Source: Chitinispirillaceae bacterium (GTDB taxonomy: Bacteria; Fibrobacterota; Chitinivibrionia; Chitinivibrionales; Chitinispirillaceae). Taken from it: a DNA stretch of 64,000 nt. The notes below the pieces were generated by a model that worked only from the letters and a program-made list of their open reading frames with translations, ran no database searches and had not been told where the DNA came from. Where the stretch lies: contig JAFGIN010000056.1 in the NCBI GenBank assembly GCA_016929595.1, positions 32,969-96,968 of the forward strand, in the 5' to 3' direction. A program made the position numbers and the translations under genes. Positions 16,427-24,906 of this stretch are shown here, in pieces. Every line of letters begins with the position of its first letter. The first letter of the stretch is position 1.

Positions 16427-17107
16427 TCAGGCCGGATAATAAAGTTTGATCTCCTCGATCAACTTCCGGATTGGTAACTGACCAGGAGCAACCACATCCC
16501 CAATAAATCCAAACGTAAATAGTGAACCGAAAAGAGGTGCCATAACCCGGGTCACCGTACCAATCGGTCCCATCCCTATCGCAACAATCGGAACACTACA
16601 CTGTTTTGTGAAATCCAGAAGCCGATGAACATCATCACGGGAATTTGACATGACAGCGATCTTTACAATATCGGCTCCCTGTTTACAGGCACGATCGATC
16701 ATATCCCTGAGAGCGTCCTCAGAGGGAGTCTCCTGGTAATCATGTTCAGAAATAATTATCGTTGCGCCTCCAGCATTTGACAAAATTTCATCCGAAACCG
16801 GTGATCCCAACTCCACATCGATCGCATCAACAACCGATACAATCTTTTTAAACATCATTACACGGTTATTAACCGTTCTTTCGTTTTCACGGACGGTGCC
16901 GATCATAGGGAGACCAATCGTTTCCCTGATTGCGCTGCAATAATCAAGAATCGCATCAAACTGCGCATCGATCAGATCAACACGTATCTCCAGAAGATTC
17001 ACCCCATCATTTTTGAGTGCATTCAACTCTTTCAGAGGAATAAGCCTGTCAACAATCGCAACAACTTTCGGATATTCACCTAACGAACAGTAACCAATTG
17101 AAACCAT
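16427..17107 (-). CDS. aroD: Type I 3-dehydroquinate dehydratase
   Basis: 226-aa class I dehydroquinase of the shikimate pathway, converting 3-dehydroquinate to 3-dehydroshikimate through a Schiff base. The catalytic His is H122 (SEHDYQETP) and the Schiff-base Lys is K149 (DIVKIAVM). Substrate-binding residues are seen in EIRVDL, the GTVRE loop and APGQLPI. Length is normal for the family. It ends convergently with the pilin operon. It is followed on the same strand by no other aromatic pathway gene; the preceding SplB-like gene ends 30 nt upstream, so the two may be co-transcribed. Confidence 0.95.
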   Translation of the reverse strand: MVSIGYCSLGEYPKVVAIVDRLIPLKELNALKNDGVNLLEIRVDLIDAQFDAILDYCSAIRETIGLPMIGTVRENERTVNNRVMMFKKIVSVVDAIDVELGSPVSDEILSNAGGATIIISEHDYQETPSEDALRDMIDRACKQGADIVKIAVMSNSRDDVHRLLDFTKQCSVPIVAIGMGPIGTVTRVMAPLFGSLFTFGFIGDVVAPGQLPIRKLIEEIKLYYPA

Positions 17108-17137
17108 ATTTTTTACGCCTTATTGAAAAAACTCTCT

Positions 17138-18109
17138 TTAACTGAGTCCCAGAATCTTTTCAGCCCGTTTATTCAGATAATGTACAAGACCATCTGGTAT
17201 TTGTGCACCCATACCAGATTCTTTCCATACTTCGGGGCTTTCCATGCATAAATATAATGTACATTGTGGATCATGCGTCCAAAAAGTTCTCTTCATACGT
17301 TTATACAGCTCTACACGAAGCGGGCGAAAATAGCGCAATTTTCCATCAGCACCCGTAACAAGTTCTCCGGAAAAAAGAGGTAGATGCGTATTGTTTTGTT
17401 TCAAAAGTGTTTTCAAAGATGGCATACTGCGGAATCCTCCGAGACTGCACCATGCAATTTTTTGTGGATCTTTGATATAAGAATATATCATATCCACGAC
17501 TTCACTATATTCCTGCTCCCAGCCATCATACACAAACATTGGATCAAAGTGAAAAGCAACCGTAAAACCCATCTCGACGCAGGTTCGTGCAGCTTCGAGC
17601 CTGTCTTTCAGACTGGCGGTATTACATTCCAGAATAGAGATCATCGCTGGTGTATTCATGGAAAAGCCAATCACTGCTTTTCGTGGATTACGTATTTCTT
17701 GAAGAAGATCGATGTTGGTGGTATTTTTTGTTTTAAACTCCACCAGAGTATTAGGATATTTATCCAGAATGGCTGCGACCATTCGGGCTGCACCGGTGAT
17801 GTGCTCTGAATAGAGGCTATCCCCAAATTCCCCGGTACCAAAGCGGACAACCCCCTTCCAGAGTGCCATTTTTTTTTCGATTTCAGCGGACAAATCATCC
17901 GTATTGGTGTACAATACCTGATGTTGATGATCGAAGTAGGCCTGGAGAATGCAGTATGAGCAGTACATACCACAACCAGTCAGAGGTGTAATTATCTGAT
18001 ACCCACAGCACAGATATCCCTGGGTCGTTCCCGGACATGGTTTCCAGAACTCACCTTTATTGTCCGTTTTTTCTATGTAATTTCGGTCTTGAGAGTAATT
18101 TTGATTCAT
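17138..18109 (-). CDS. Spore photoproduct lyase-family radical SAM protein
   Basis: 323-aa radical SAM enzyme. The [4Fe-4S]-binding cysteines are C46, C50 and C53 in GCGMYCSYCILQAY, the spacing and surroundings seen in SplB-type proteins. Further family landmarks are LVEFKTKN, RKAVIGFSMNTP and WCSLGGFR. Spore photoproduct lyases repair UV-induced thymine dimers, but relatives of unknown function occur in many organisms that do not make spores, and nothing else here suggests sporulation. A role in DNA photoproduct repair is possible but unproven. It is divergent from the next radical SAM gene. Confidence 0.8.
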   Translation of the reverse strand: MNQNYSQDRNYIEKTDNKGEFWKPCPGTTQGYLCCGYQIITPLTGCGMYCSYCILQAYFDHQHQVLYTNTDDLSAEIEKKMALWKGVVRFGTGEFGDSLYSEHITGAARMVAAILDKYPNTLVEFKTKNTTNIDLLQEIRNPRKAVIGFSMNTPAMISILECNTASLKDRLEAARTCVEMGFTVAFHFDPMFVYDGWEQEYSEVVDMIYSYIKDPQKIAWCSLGGFRSMPSLKTLLKQNNTHLPLFSGELVTGADGKLRYFRPLRVELYKRMKRTFWTHDPQCTLYLCMESPEVWKESGMGAQIPDGLVHYLNKRAEKILGLS

Positions 18110-18236
18110 GCCGTAAAAAATAGTTTCAATAGATTGAATAAGAAAGCGAATAAAAATAATGTATATTGTCCTGAAGTAATTACGAATGAGTTTTGCAATT
18201 ACCTCTTCTTTCTGACTTAAAAAGGATTCTCATAGC

Positions 18237-19178
18237 ATGAAGCATCCACATCTGTTTGGTCCGGTGAATTCCCGTCGTCTGGGAATCTCTCTTGGCGTTG
18301 ATATTATAACGCCAAAAACATGCTCTCTGGATTGTACCTACTGTGAATGCGGAGTAACCACAAACCTCACCTCAGAACGAAAAGAGTATGTCAGTTCAAA
18401 GGAGATAATTTCCGAACTTGATGATTACCTTTCTAAAAAACCTGTTCTGGATTATATCACCTTTTCAGGCAGTGGAGAACCGACCCTTAATTCAGGCCTT
18501 TACAAAATTGTTAACCATATAAAAACGTTTTATCCTCATTATAAAACAGCATTACTCACTAACGGAACGCTGTTTCATTGTGAAGACGTTATTAACGCAG
18601 CACTGCAGTTTGATCTGGTTGCGCCATCAATGGACGCTGTTACAGAACGTTCATTCCGGCTGATCAACCGGCCGGCATCAGACATTTCACTTGTAAAAAT
18701 GTTGCAAAGTCTGATCAGTTTTTCACACAAATACACCGGGACATTGCTGCTTGAACTATTCATCATCCCGGGAGTCAACGATTCAGATGAAGAACTGGCC
18801 GAATTCAAAAATAGTATAACACAAATGAAAATTACCCGCGTTCAACTCAACAGTCTTGACAGACCAGGAACTGAAAAGAGTGTGGTTACAGCATCTCCAG
18901 ACCGGTTGAAACAGATCGCACACTATTTAGCACCTCTTCCAGTCGAGATCATCTCAAGAAATGTCCTTAAAACTGTTCAGAACAGTGGGCCCATTGAGGA
19001 AACTGAAGAGAAAATTCTCAGCCTGATTAAACGGCGTCCTGTAACACTACACGATCTTTCAATTCTTACAGCACTACCTCTGGAGCAGCTCTCAGCGGTC
19101 ATTTCAACACTTGAACACAAAGGTGAAATAAAAAGAACGGCTGTAGAAAATAACATATTTTTCCAGATTCGAACATGA
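18237..19178 (+). CDS. Radical SAM protein (COG0731-like)
   Basis: 313-aa radical SAM protein with cluster cysteines C29, C33 and C36 (CSLDCTYCECG), the GSGEPTLN glycine-rich SAM motif, and the conserved start HLFGPVNSRRLGISLGVD. This start is typical of small Fe-S oxidoreductases related to the tRNA wyosine enzyme family, whose bacterial function is unknown. The last 55 residues (SLIKRRPVTLHDLSILTALP onward) read like a winged-helix domain and could bind nucleic acid or another protein. A 28-nt motif shared with the hppA leader lies just upstream (18177-18204). The stop overlaps the ATG of a 50-codon ORF. Confidence 0.85.
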   Translation: MKHPHLFGPVNSRRLGISLGVDIITPKTCSLDCTYCECGVTTNLTSERKEYVSSKEIISELDDYLSKKPVLDYITFSGSGEPTLNSGLYKIVNHIKTFYPHYKTALLTNGTLFHCEDVINAALQFDLVAPSMDAVTERSFRLINRPASDISLVKMLQSLISFSHKYTGTLLLELFIIPGVNDSDEELAEFKNSITQMKITRVQLNSLDRPGTEKSVVTASPDRLKQIAHYLAPLPVEIISRNVLKTVQNSGPIEETEEKILSLIKRRPVTLHDLSILTALPLEQLSAVISTLEHKGEIKRTAVENNIFFQIRT

Positions 19179-19327
19179 ACTATCTTATGCCTCTTGATCA
19201 GCCAGTCAAACCCGTTACTGATTTTTCAGACAAAAAGGTCAAAAGCATATGCAACCAGTATGCAGAGGTCTTTTTTGCAGTAAACGCTGTCTCAACAAAC
19301 GCAATCCAGTTAAAAAGGTATAATTGA
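19175..19327 (+). CDS. Small coupled ORF, 50 aa, upstream of ktrB
   Basis: An ATG overlapping the stop of the radical SAM gene (ATGA) opens a 50-codon frame that ends 4 nt before the KtrB-like ATG. The peptide (starting MNYLMPLDQPVKPVTDF, ending NAIQLKRYN) is soluble-looking, with no membrane segment. There is no recognisable family. The tight fit between two real genes argues for translation or at least coupling; its Shine-Dalgarno is poor. Confidence 0.5.
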   Translation: MNYLMPLDQPVKPVTDFSDKKVKSICNQYAEVFFAVNAVSTNAIQLKRYN

Positions 19328-19331
19328 AAGA

Positions 19332-21116
19332 ATGGAACGCATTCTGAAAAGTTATACTGATGAATATTTCTTTCAGGCATTGCCCCTTGTTAAAGTGCTC
19401 AATGTCATACTGGCGCTGGTGAGTTTCATCGCCGTTGCAAGTTTGTTGATGCAATATGGTTTCTATCTTCCCCCAGCCCTGAATTCAATTCTCATCCGTA
19501 TCGACCTGCTTGTAGTTCAATTTTACTTATGGCAATTCATCATAAAGTTTATCATAAGCAAAGACAAGTTTGTATTCCTTCGTCATCGGTGGTTTGAAGC
19601 ACTTCTGGCATTCTTTATTCTCCTGGAGCTTTTATTTCTTTTCAAAAATGTCGGTTTCAGTGTTATCAGGGAGTTCTTTTCCGGAATTGATGTCACCGCC
19701 ATTACAGAAATTTACATAGGAGTTGCCCAGGTTCTTATTATCGCAAGTATAATCGCTGAGGGAATTCGATATAACACAAAAATAGCCTCTCTCAAGTTTC
19801 ATCCGTCACAAACATTGATCTTCAGTTTCATTGCAGTAATTCTCATTGGCACAGGATTACTGATGTTACCACGCGCAGTTATTCCGGGTAAATCTATCCA
19901 TTTCATAGATGCACTTTTTACCTCCGCCAGTGCTGTGTGTGTTACCGGACTCGCCATATTCGATACAGGCACCTATTTCAGCCCTTTTGGACAGACTATC
20001 ATCATGATTTTAATACAGATTGGCGGGTTGGGCATTATGACACTGTCCAGTTTTCTTGCACTCTTTTTTGGACAGGGCGTTGGAATACGGGAACGAATAG
20101 TCCTTAACCAGATGATGAACCTTGACAAAATTGGCATGATAGCTAAGACATTAAGAAATGTAGTCCTTTTAACGTTTATCGTTGAAGCATGCGGTGCACT
20201 GCTATTCATGCTTCTGTGGTCGGATTCAAACTGGTCAATGAATAAGCTCCTGTTTAACGCTGTATTTCACTCTGTATCAGCTTTCTGTAACGCCGGATTT
20301 TCAACTTTTTCAGACAGTCTGATCAGTTTCCAAAACAACATTCCGGTTCTTGCTGTTTTTTCAATACTGATAATAATCGGCGGACTCGGGTTTACTGTTA
20401 TAATGGATTTTACACACCTTTTTTCAAAACCAAAAGGATACAAAAAAAGGGTTAGAGTACTGAAAGTTCAGACAAAGATAGTTTTTATTGTAACAGGAAT
20501 TCTGCTTTCGGGAGGATTTGCACTTTTATATCTGCTCAACTCTTCAACTCATGGTATCACAAGAATAACGACAGCAGCATTTAACACGGTCACAGCGAGA
20601 ACGGCCGGATTTAATTCAATCGATTTCGCATTGCTCAACACCCCTTCGATTTTGATTATTATGATGCTGATGTTTATCGGTGCATCACCAGGTTCCACAG
20701 GTGGAGGTATTAAAACAACAACAATTGGCATTTTATGGACAAGTATAATTGCGATTATCACTGGACAAAATAGAATTATCATTTTCAAAAGACGCCTGCC
20801 ATTCCTGATCCTTAACCGGGCACTGGTTATATTCGCCTTTTCTGTGATAACGGTAGCTGTCGCAATTACTTTGTTAAGTATTACAGAAAATGCACCAGTT
20901 TTGAACATTATGTTTGAGGCCATTTCAGCATTTGGAACTGTTGGACTTTCATTGGGTTTGACCGGATCACTTTCATTTTCAGGTAAGGTTATAATTATAT
21001 TGCTTATGTTCATTGGCCGTCTGGGTACATTGACACTGGTTTTCGCGATTACATCACCAACAGAACAGCCGCCTGTAAGAATCGAGTATCCGTCAGAATC
21101 GGTGATGATTGGATAA
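19332..21116 (+). CDS. ktrB: KtrB/TrkH-type potassium channel subunit
   Basis: 594-aa membrane protein of the SKT superfamily. Four pore repeats with the selectivity-filter glycine are recognisable: SASAVCVTGLAI, SVSAFCNAGFSTF, TARTAGFNSID and ISAFGTVGLSLG. The gate-like glycine-rich loop GASPGSTGGGIKTTT lies in the third M2 helix. About 150 extra N-terminal residues with several membrane spans precede the canonical core, so it is longer than classic KtrB (~450 aa). It forms a K+ (or Na+-coupled K+) uptake system with the adjacent RCK protein, 16 nt downstream. Confidence 0.93.
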   Translation: MERILKSYTDEYFFQALPLVKVLNVILALVSFIAVASLLMQYGFYLPPALNSILIRIDLLVVQFYLWQFIIKFIISKDKFVFLRHRWFEALLAFFILLELLFLFKNVGFSVIREFFSGIDVTAITEIYIGVAQVLIIASIIAEGIRYNTKIASLKFHPSQTLIFSFIAVILIGTGLLMLPRAVIPGKSIHFIDALFTSASAVCVTGLAIFDTGTYFSPFGQTIIMILIQIGGLGIMTLSSFLALFFGQGVGIRERIVLNQMMNLDKIGMIAKTLRNVVLLTFIVEACGALLFMLLWSDSNWSMNKLLFNAVFHSVSAFCNAGFSTFSDSLISFQNNIPVLAVFSILIIIGGLGFTVIMDFTHLFSKPKGYKKRVRVLKVQTKIVFIVTGILLSGGFALLYLLNSSTHGITRITTAAFNTVTARTAGFNSIDFALLNTPSILIIMMLMFIGASPGSTGGGIKTTTIGILWTSIIAIITGQNRIIIFKRRLPFLILNRALVIFAFSVITVAVAITLLSITENAPVLNIMFEAISAFGTVGLSLGLTGSLSFSGKVIIILLMFIGRLGTLTLVFAITSPTEQPPVRIEYPSESVMIG

Positions 21117-21132
21117 TATTCAAGGAGTGTAA

Positions 21133-21822
21133 ATGGATAAATATATCATTATAGGTCTTGGAGTTTTCGGCCGCTCACTGGCTGAGAATTTAATTCAGAA
21201 GGGTACAGAAGTTATCGTTGTTGATAAGGACATGGAACTTATCGAAGAAGTTCGCGATCTGGTTACCTATGCCGTCAGTTTTGACAGTACCGATGAAAAG
21301 GCTCTTGACAGCCTCGGACTTAAGGATGTCAATGTTGGCATTGTATGTATTGGTGAAGATTTCGAAGCAAACCTTCTTACATCTGTACTACTGAAACAGA
21401 AAGGGGTAAAGAGAGTCATTTCACGAGCTTCAGATCCCCTTCATATCAAAATATTGAAAGCAGTGGGGATCGATCAGATTGTAACCCCCGGAGTTGAAGC
21501 AGCTGATAAGCTCGCGTACAGCCTTATTCATAAAAGTTTACTTGACGTAAGTTATATCAGCGAAACAACTGCAGCTGCAAAAATCAGTGTCCCTCCCAAC
21601 TTCGCTGGAAAAACACTTGGAAAACTAAACCTCAGAGCCCGATTTGGTATCAACGTCGTAGCAATTCACCGACTCATCGAGATTGAAACCAGTGATGGAA
21701 CAACGAAGCAGGAGAAAGTGATAAGTAATATTCCAGGTGCAGATACGGTATTGGAACCTACTGATATTCTTGTTGTAATCGGAGAAACAGCGGATCTTGA
21801 AAAGGTTATCAGAAGTATATAA
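21133..21822 (+). CDS. ktrA: KtrA/TrkA-type RCK regulatory subunit
   Basis: 229-aa cytoplasmic gating protein. The RCK-N Rossmann fold starts IIIGLGVFGRSLAENL (GxGxFG nucleotide-binding loop) with an acidic strand end (VVDKD), followed by an RCK-C (TrkA-C) domain from about residue 140 to the end (FAGKTLGKLNLRARFGINV). It binds nucleotide and opens or closes the KtrB pore. A good ribosome binding site (AAGGAGTG) precedes the ATG. It follows ktrB by 16 nt as an operon. Confidence 0.94.
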   Translation: MDKYIIIGLGVFGRSLAENLIQKGTEVIVVDKDMELIEEVRDLVTYAVSFDSTDEKALDSLGLKDVNVGIVCIGEDFEANLLTSVLLKQKGVKRVISRASDPLHIKILKAVGIDQIVTPGVEAADKLAYSLIHKSLLDVSYISETTAAAKISVPPNFAGKTLGKLNLRARFGINVVAIHRLIEIETSDGTTKQEKVISNIPGADTVLEPTDILVVIGETADLEKVIRSI

Positions 21823-22067
21823 ACATTTGATAAACCGTGGGTGTTTTCTACTAAAAAATGTGAACCGATCAATCTATTTACCTCACAATATATGGTTGTA
21901 TACATTTTTGGTACCGGAATGTGTCCGAGTAATACACAAAAGATCAAAAAAGTATCAATTCTTTCACTTTTTCCCGAGTTCATCTTTTATTTTGTTTAGA
22001 TGCCTTTTTTCGAATTGAAATAAAACCATATCACATACGAAATAATACCCGAGAGAGGAGATAAATC

Positions 22068-22916
22068 ATGGAAAAAAGAATGATAATTCCTGATGAGACA
22101 TCATTGGAGCTTTATCTGAAGGAGATCAGCCGAAATCAGGCATTACCTGCAGAAGAAGAGGCGCGACTGGCAGTTAAAATTAAAGTTGGAGATAAAAAAG
22201 CACTCGAAAAACTGATCAAGGCAAATTTACGATTCGTTGTGAGCGTCGCCAGAAACTATCAAAACCAGGGTTTACCACTTGGTGAATTGATCAGTGAAGG
22301 AAATCTCGGGCTTATACAAGCAGCAAAACGTTTTGATGAAAAGCGAAACTTTAAATTTATCTCCTATGCAGTCTGGTGGATTCGCCAGGCAATACTGAGA
22401 GCGCTTGCTGACCGTTCCCGTATTACAAGAGTCCCTCTAAACCGTATCGGAATCATCCATAAGGTTGGAAGAACTCAGAGCAGACTGGAACAAAAATTCC
22501 GACGCATGCCTACCATGGAAGAGATCGCTCAGGAGTTGGGACTTGCTGAAAGTGATGTCATGGAGATTCAAAAAATTGGTAACCGCTATCTTTCTCTGGA
22601 TACCCCGGTACAGGCTGATGACAGTTCCGAACTTATCGATCTTCTTCAGGACGAGAATCAGGAGATGCCCGACACTCGTCTTATCGAAATGTCGATGCAG
22701 GATGGGGTTAACAAAATTCTTGATACACTCAATGACCGCGAAAAAAAAGTATTAAAACTTTATTTTGGTGTCGGTGAGGATACACCACATACTCTGGATG
22801 AGATTGGAAAAAGGTTACATCTGACCCGTGAACGAGTCAGGCAAATTAAAGAAAAGGCAATCCACAGACTTAAGAACTCCTACCGCAGCCGCTGCCTGAA
22901 AGTATTTACCGACTAA
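22068..22916 (+). CDS. Sigma-70 family RNA polymerase sigma factor, short primary type
   Basis: 282 aa. Regions 1.2-2.4 are highly conserved (LYLKEISRNQALPAEEEARLA, NLRFVVSVARNYQNQGLP, YAVWWIRQAILRALAD). Region 3 and region 4.2 follow (LDEIGKRLHLTRERVRQIKEKAIHRL). There is no region 1.1 and no long non-conserved insert, as in the short RpoD/SigA proteins of Bacteroidota and relatives. It may be the housekeeping sigma factor or a group 2 paralogue; the sequence strongly resembles the primary type. It has an AGGAG ribosome binding site and is followed by a terminator at 22949-22978. Confidence 0.92.
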   Translation: MEKRMIIPDETSLELYLKEISRNQALPAEEEARLAVKIKVGDKKALEKLIKANLRFVVSVARNYQNQGLPLGELISEGNLGLIQAAKRFDEKRNFKFISYAVWWIRQAILRALADRSRITRVPLNRIGIIHKVGRTQSRLEQKFRRMPTMEEIAQELGLAESDVMEIQKIGNRYLSLDTPVQADDSSELIDLLQDENQEMPDTRLIEMSMQDGVNKILDTLNDREKKVLKLYFGVGEDTPHTLDEIGKRLHLTRERVRQIKEKAIHRLKNSYRSRCLKVFTD

Positions 22917-22948
22917 AAGCACAGAACGATTATCATTATTTCGCATAA

Positions 22949-22978
22949 AAAGGAGGCCTTACATCCTCTTTTTTTTTG
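22949..22978 (+). terminator. Intrinsic terminator after the sigma factor gene
   Basis: AAAAAGGAGG pairs with CCTCTTTTTTT across an 8-nt loop (one G-U pair), running into an uninterrupted T tract. It lies about 30 nt past the sigma factor stop. Confidence 0.75.
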
Positions 22979-23090
22979 TATTTTCTATCGGGGAACAGCG
23001 AAAAGAGTAAAAAGCAGGATCATCCCACAGATAGAATCGTAATTATCGCGATTCCAATCCGTTGAAACAAAACTATATAGCATTGTTTTA

Positions 23091-23234
23091 TCAATGGCGC
23101 TTAAGATGTGGATGATTAACCATTTGCTTGCTGGCCTGAAGATGGAACTCATCGTAGGATCGAAACATCGCAATCACCCACGCAACTACAAGCGCTGCAA
23201 TGATGAAATAGCAAAGAAAAAGAACTATTACCAT
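23091..23234 (-). CDS. Possible small single-span membrane protein, 47 aa
   Basis: From the ATG at 23234 the frame gives MVIVLFLCYFIIAALVVAWV, a strong transmembrane helix, followed by a charged tail ending HPHLKRH. AGGAGGGG is found upstream but 12 nt from the ATG, which is rather far; a longer version could start at 23291. It sits alone in an otherwise empty 590-bp gap between the sigma factor and the AnmK-like gene. Family not recognised. The other frames across this stretch have no such signature. Confidence 0.4.
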   Translation of the reverse strand: MVIVLFLCYFIIAALVVAWVIAMFRSYDEFHLQASKQMVNHPHLKRH

Positions 23235-23506
23235 ACTATTCTGACCCCTCCTGCCTTTATGATACCATCGGTAGATTCTGTTTTTCAACATCTAATATAC
23301 TATGGTTTTCAGGTAATAGAGCATAACAACAGGATGTTCTGATACCTTTTGATCAAATACCCTTTCAGGGGTAACATGGCTACACAATTGCCATTAATTT
23401 CTGTATACTATATTGTTAAACCCCATAAATGATTTCTTTATGGACGTATCGTTACGGTTAAGTTATTTTTAGAGTACTTCTCTAAAACTGAAAGCGTGGA
23501 AAATCT

Positions 23507-24673
23507 GTGACTGTTGGAATTTCGTCGAAATTAAAAAAGACTAAGAAGCGCAGAATGCTGATGGTCTACTCCGGTGGTGGCTTCCAGGGGAGCATTCAGT
23601 GCCTCTACATTTTCATGCAGCAAAACACGTGGGAACTAATCTCACATATATCACTGCCATTCACCCAGCGCATTAACACACTATACGAAAAAATCCAGAA
23701 CGCATCGACGGATCGCTTTACAATCAATGACCTCTCAGTACTCGATTATAGAATTACTCAATTTTGTCTTGAGGCGATAAAAACCCTTATTACTCCACTT
23801 CCTACCCCACTTAAAAAACCACACTACATAGTTTTTAATAAACCGCAGATTTGGCGGGGACTCAATGGTGAAGGACAAGAACAGAACTATTGGGATTTCT
23901 CATCCGGTGATCCCCAGCTTATTGCATCGACAATTAAAGTACCGGTATTTACCGATTTTATACGGAATAATATTCTCGCAGGCGGCCCTGGAATTCTACC
24001 ACTGAACCCCGGTACTCTCTCCATTGCATCACGTATAAAAGGTAAGGTTATCCTTATTAACATCGGAATGATCTCACATGTTACAATCGTCAATGTAGAC
24101 AATTCTCAGATTCTTGCGGATTCAGATGTTGGACCTGGCACATGCCTTCTGAATCAATCTGTTTCCGATATTAATTCATCAGAAGCTTTTGACAGAGACG
24201 GTACAATGGCTTCTCAGGGAAAAGTTGACAGTGATTGTGTCGAGAGCCTTGCGTCATTCAACTGGTTTGGGATAACGCCACCAAAATTCACCACCGCCGA
24301 AACATTTACCGGACTTCTGAAACATGATTCTCTTCAGGCACTTTCACCACAGGATAAAGTCGCAACACTAACGGCGTTAACAGCCCGTATTATATATGAT
24401 TTTTGTAAAAAAGAGTATATTTCACAGGATAACTCCTTTTCAATTTACGTTTCTGGCGGAGGCGCCAATAATCAAACCCTGCTTGAGTACCTCACCACCT
24501 ATTTTGATCCAGTACCTGTGAAAACAATTGAAGATATTGGTGTTCCGCTGGATCTATACATCCCGCTTGCATTCGGATTGACAGTAGATGCCTGTGTAAC
24601 AGGAAATGCAGTACCCTGGCAATCTGGAAGCACCCCATTAGTGTCTTCAATCGGGCGCTGGGTCACACCATAA
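23507..24673 (+). CDS. Divergent AnmK-like (anhydro-N-acetylmuramic acid kinase family) protein
   Basis: 388 aa. The C-terminal two thirds matches AnmK: DVGPGTCLLN, FDRDGTMASQGKVD, the ETF segment, and YVSGGGANNQTLLEYL with PLDLYIPLAFGLTVDA. AnmK opens and phosphorylates anhydro-MurNAc in cell-wall recycling. However, the N-terminal nucleotide-binding GTSxDG motif is replaced by YSGGGFQG, and the central NIGGIAN loop by NIGMISH, so kinase activity is doubtful. The start is GTG at 23507 with a weak GGAAAA upstream; an ATG at 23555 would remove only the basic N-terminal extension. It may be a divergent kinase or a non-catalytic sugar-binding relative. Confidence 0.75.
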   Translation: MTVGISSKLKKTKKRRMLMVYSGGGFQGSIQCLYIFMQQNTWELISHISLPFTQRINTLYEKIQNASTDRFTINDLSVLDYRITQFCLEAIKTLITPLPTPLKKPHYIVFNKPQIWRGLNGEGQEQNYWDFSSGDPQLIASTIKVPVFTDFIRNNILAGGPGILPLNPGTLSIASRIKGKVILINIGMISHVTIVNVDNSQILADSDVGPGTCLLNQSVSDINSSEAFDRDGTMASQGKVDSDCVESLASFNWFGITPPKFTTAETFTGLLKHDSLQALSPQDKVATLTALTARIIYDFCKKEYISQDNSFSIYVSGGGANNQTLLEYLTTYFDPVPVKTIEDIGVPLDLYIPLAFGLTVDACVTGNAVPWQSGSTPLVSSIGRWVTP

Positions 24674-24906
24674 GTACCATTTCACGCTTTGAATTTCCGG
24701 GCTCATAACCTATATTTGCAGCGCACGTTGGATTTAATTCTCAACATTTTTTAACGATGAGGCAATTGCATAACCTCCCGATTATCCCGGCTCCGCTCGA
24801 CAAACGGTTTCAAAAGTACGACCTGCGAAAACGGAAAGGTACCGGAAGTGACTTCTGCAAATGTCTCCGGTTGTAACAATTTTTACCATCTGACGAGGGT
24901 TCATTC
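24674..24906. other. Short intergenic gap before the ABC-F gene
   Basis: About 230 bp with no gene seen. It must hold the ABC-F promoter, but no clear -35/-10 pair or terminator hairpin stands out. Confidence 0.4.

Noticed and set aside
22985..23342. Minus-strand 62-codon and plus-strand 82-codon frames in the gap after the sigma factor
   Set aside because: No ribosome binding site and no hydrophobic or family pattern; only the 47-codon membrane frame at 23091-23234 is retained as a weak candidate.
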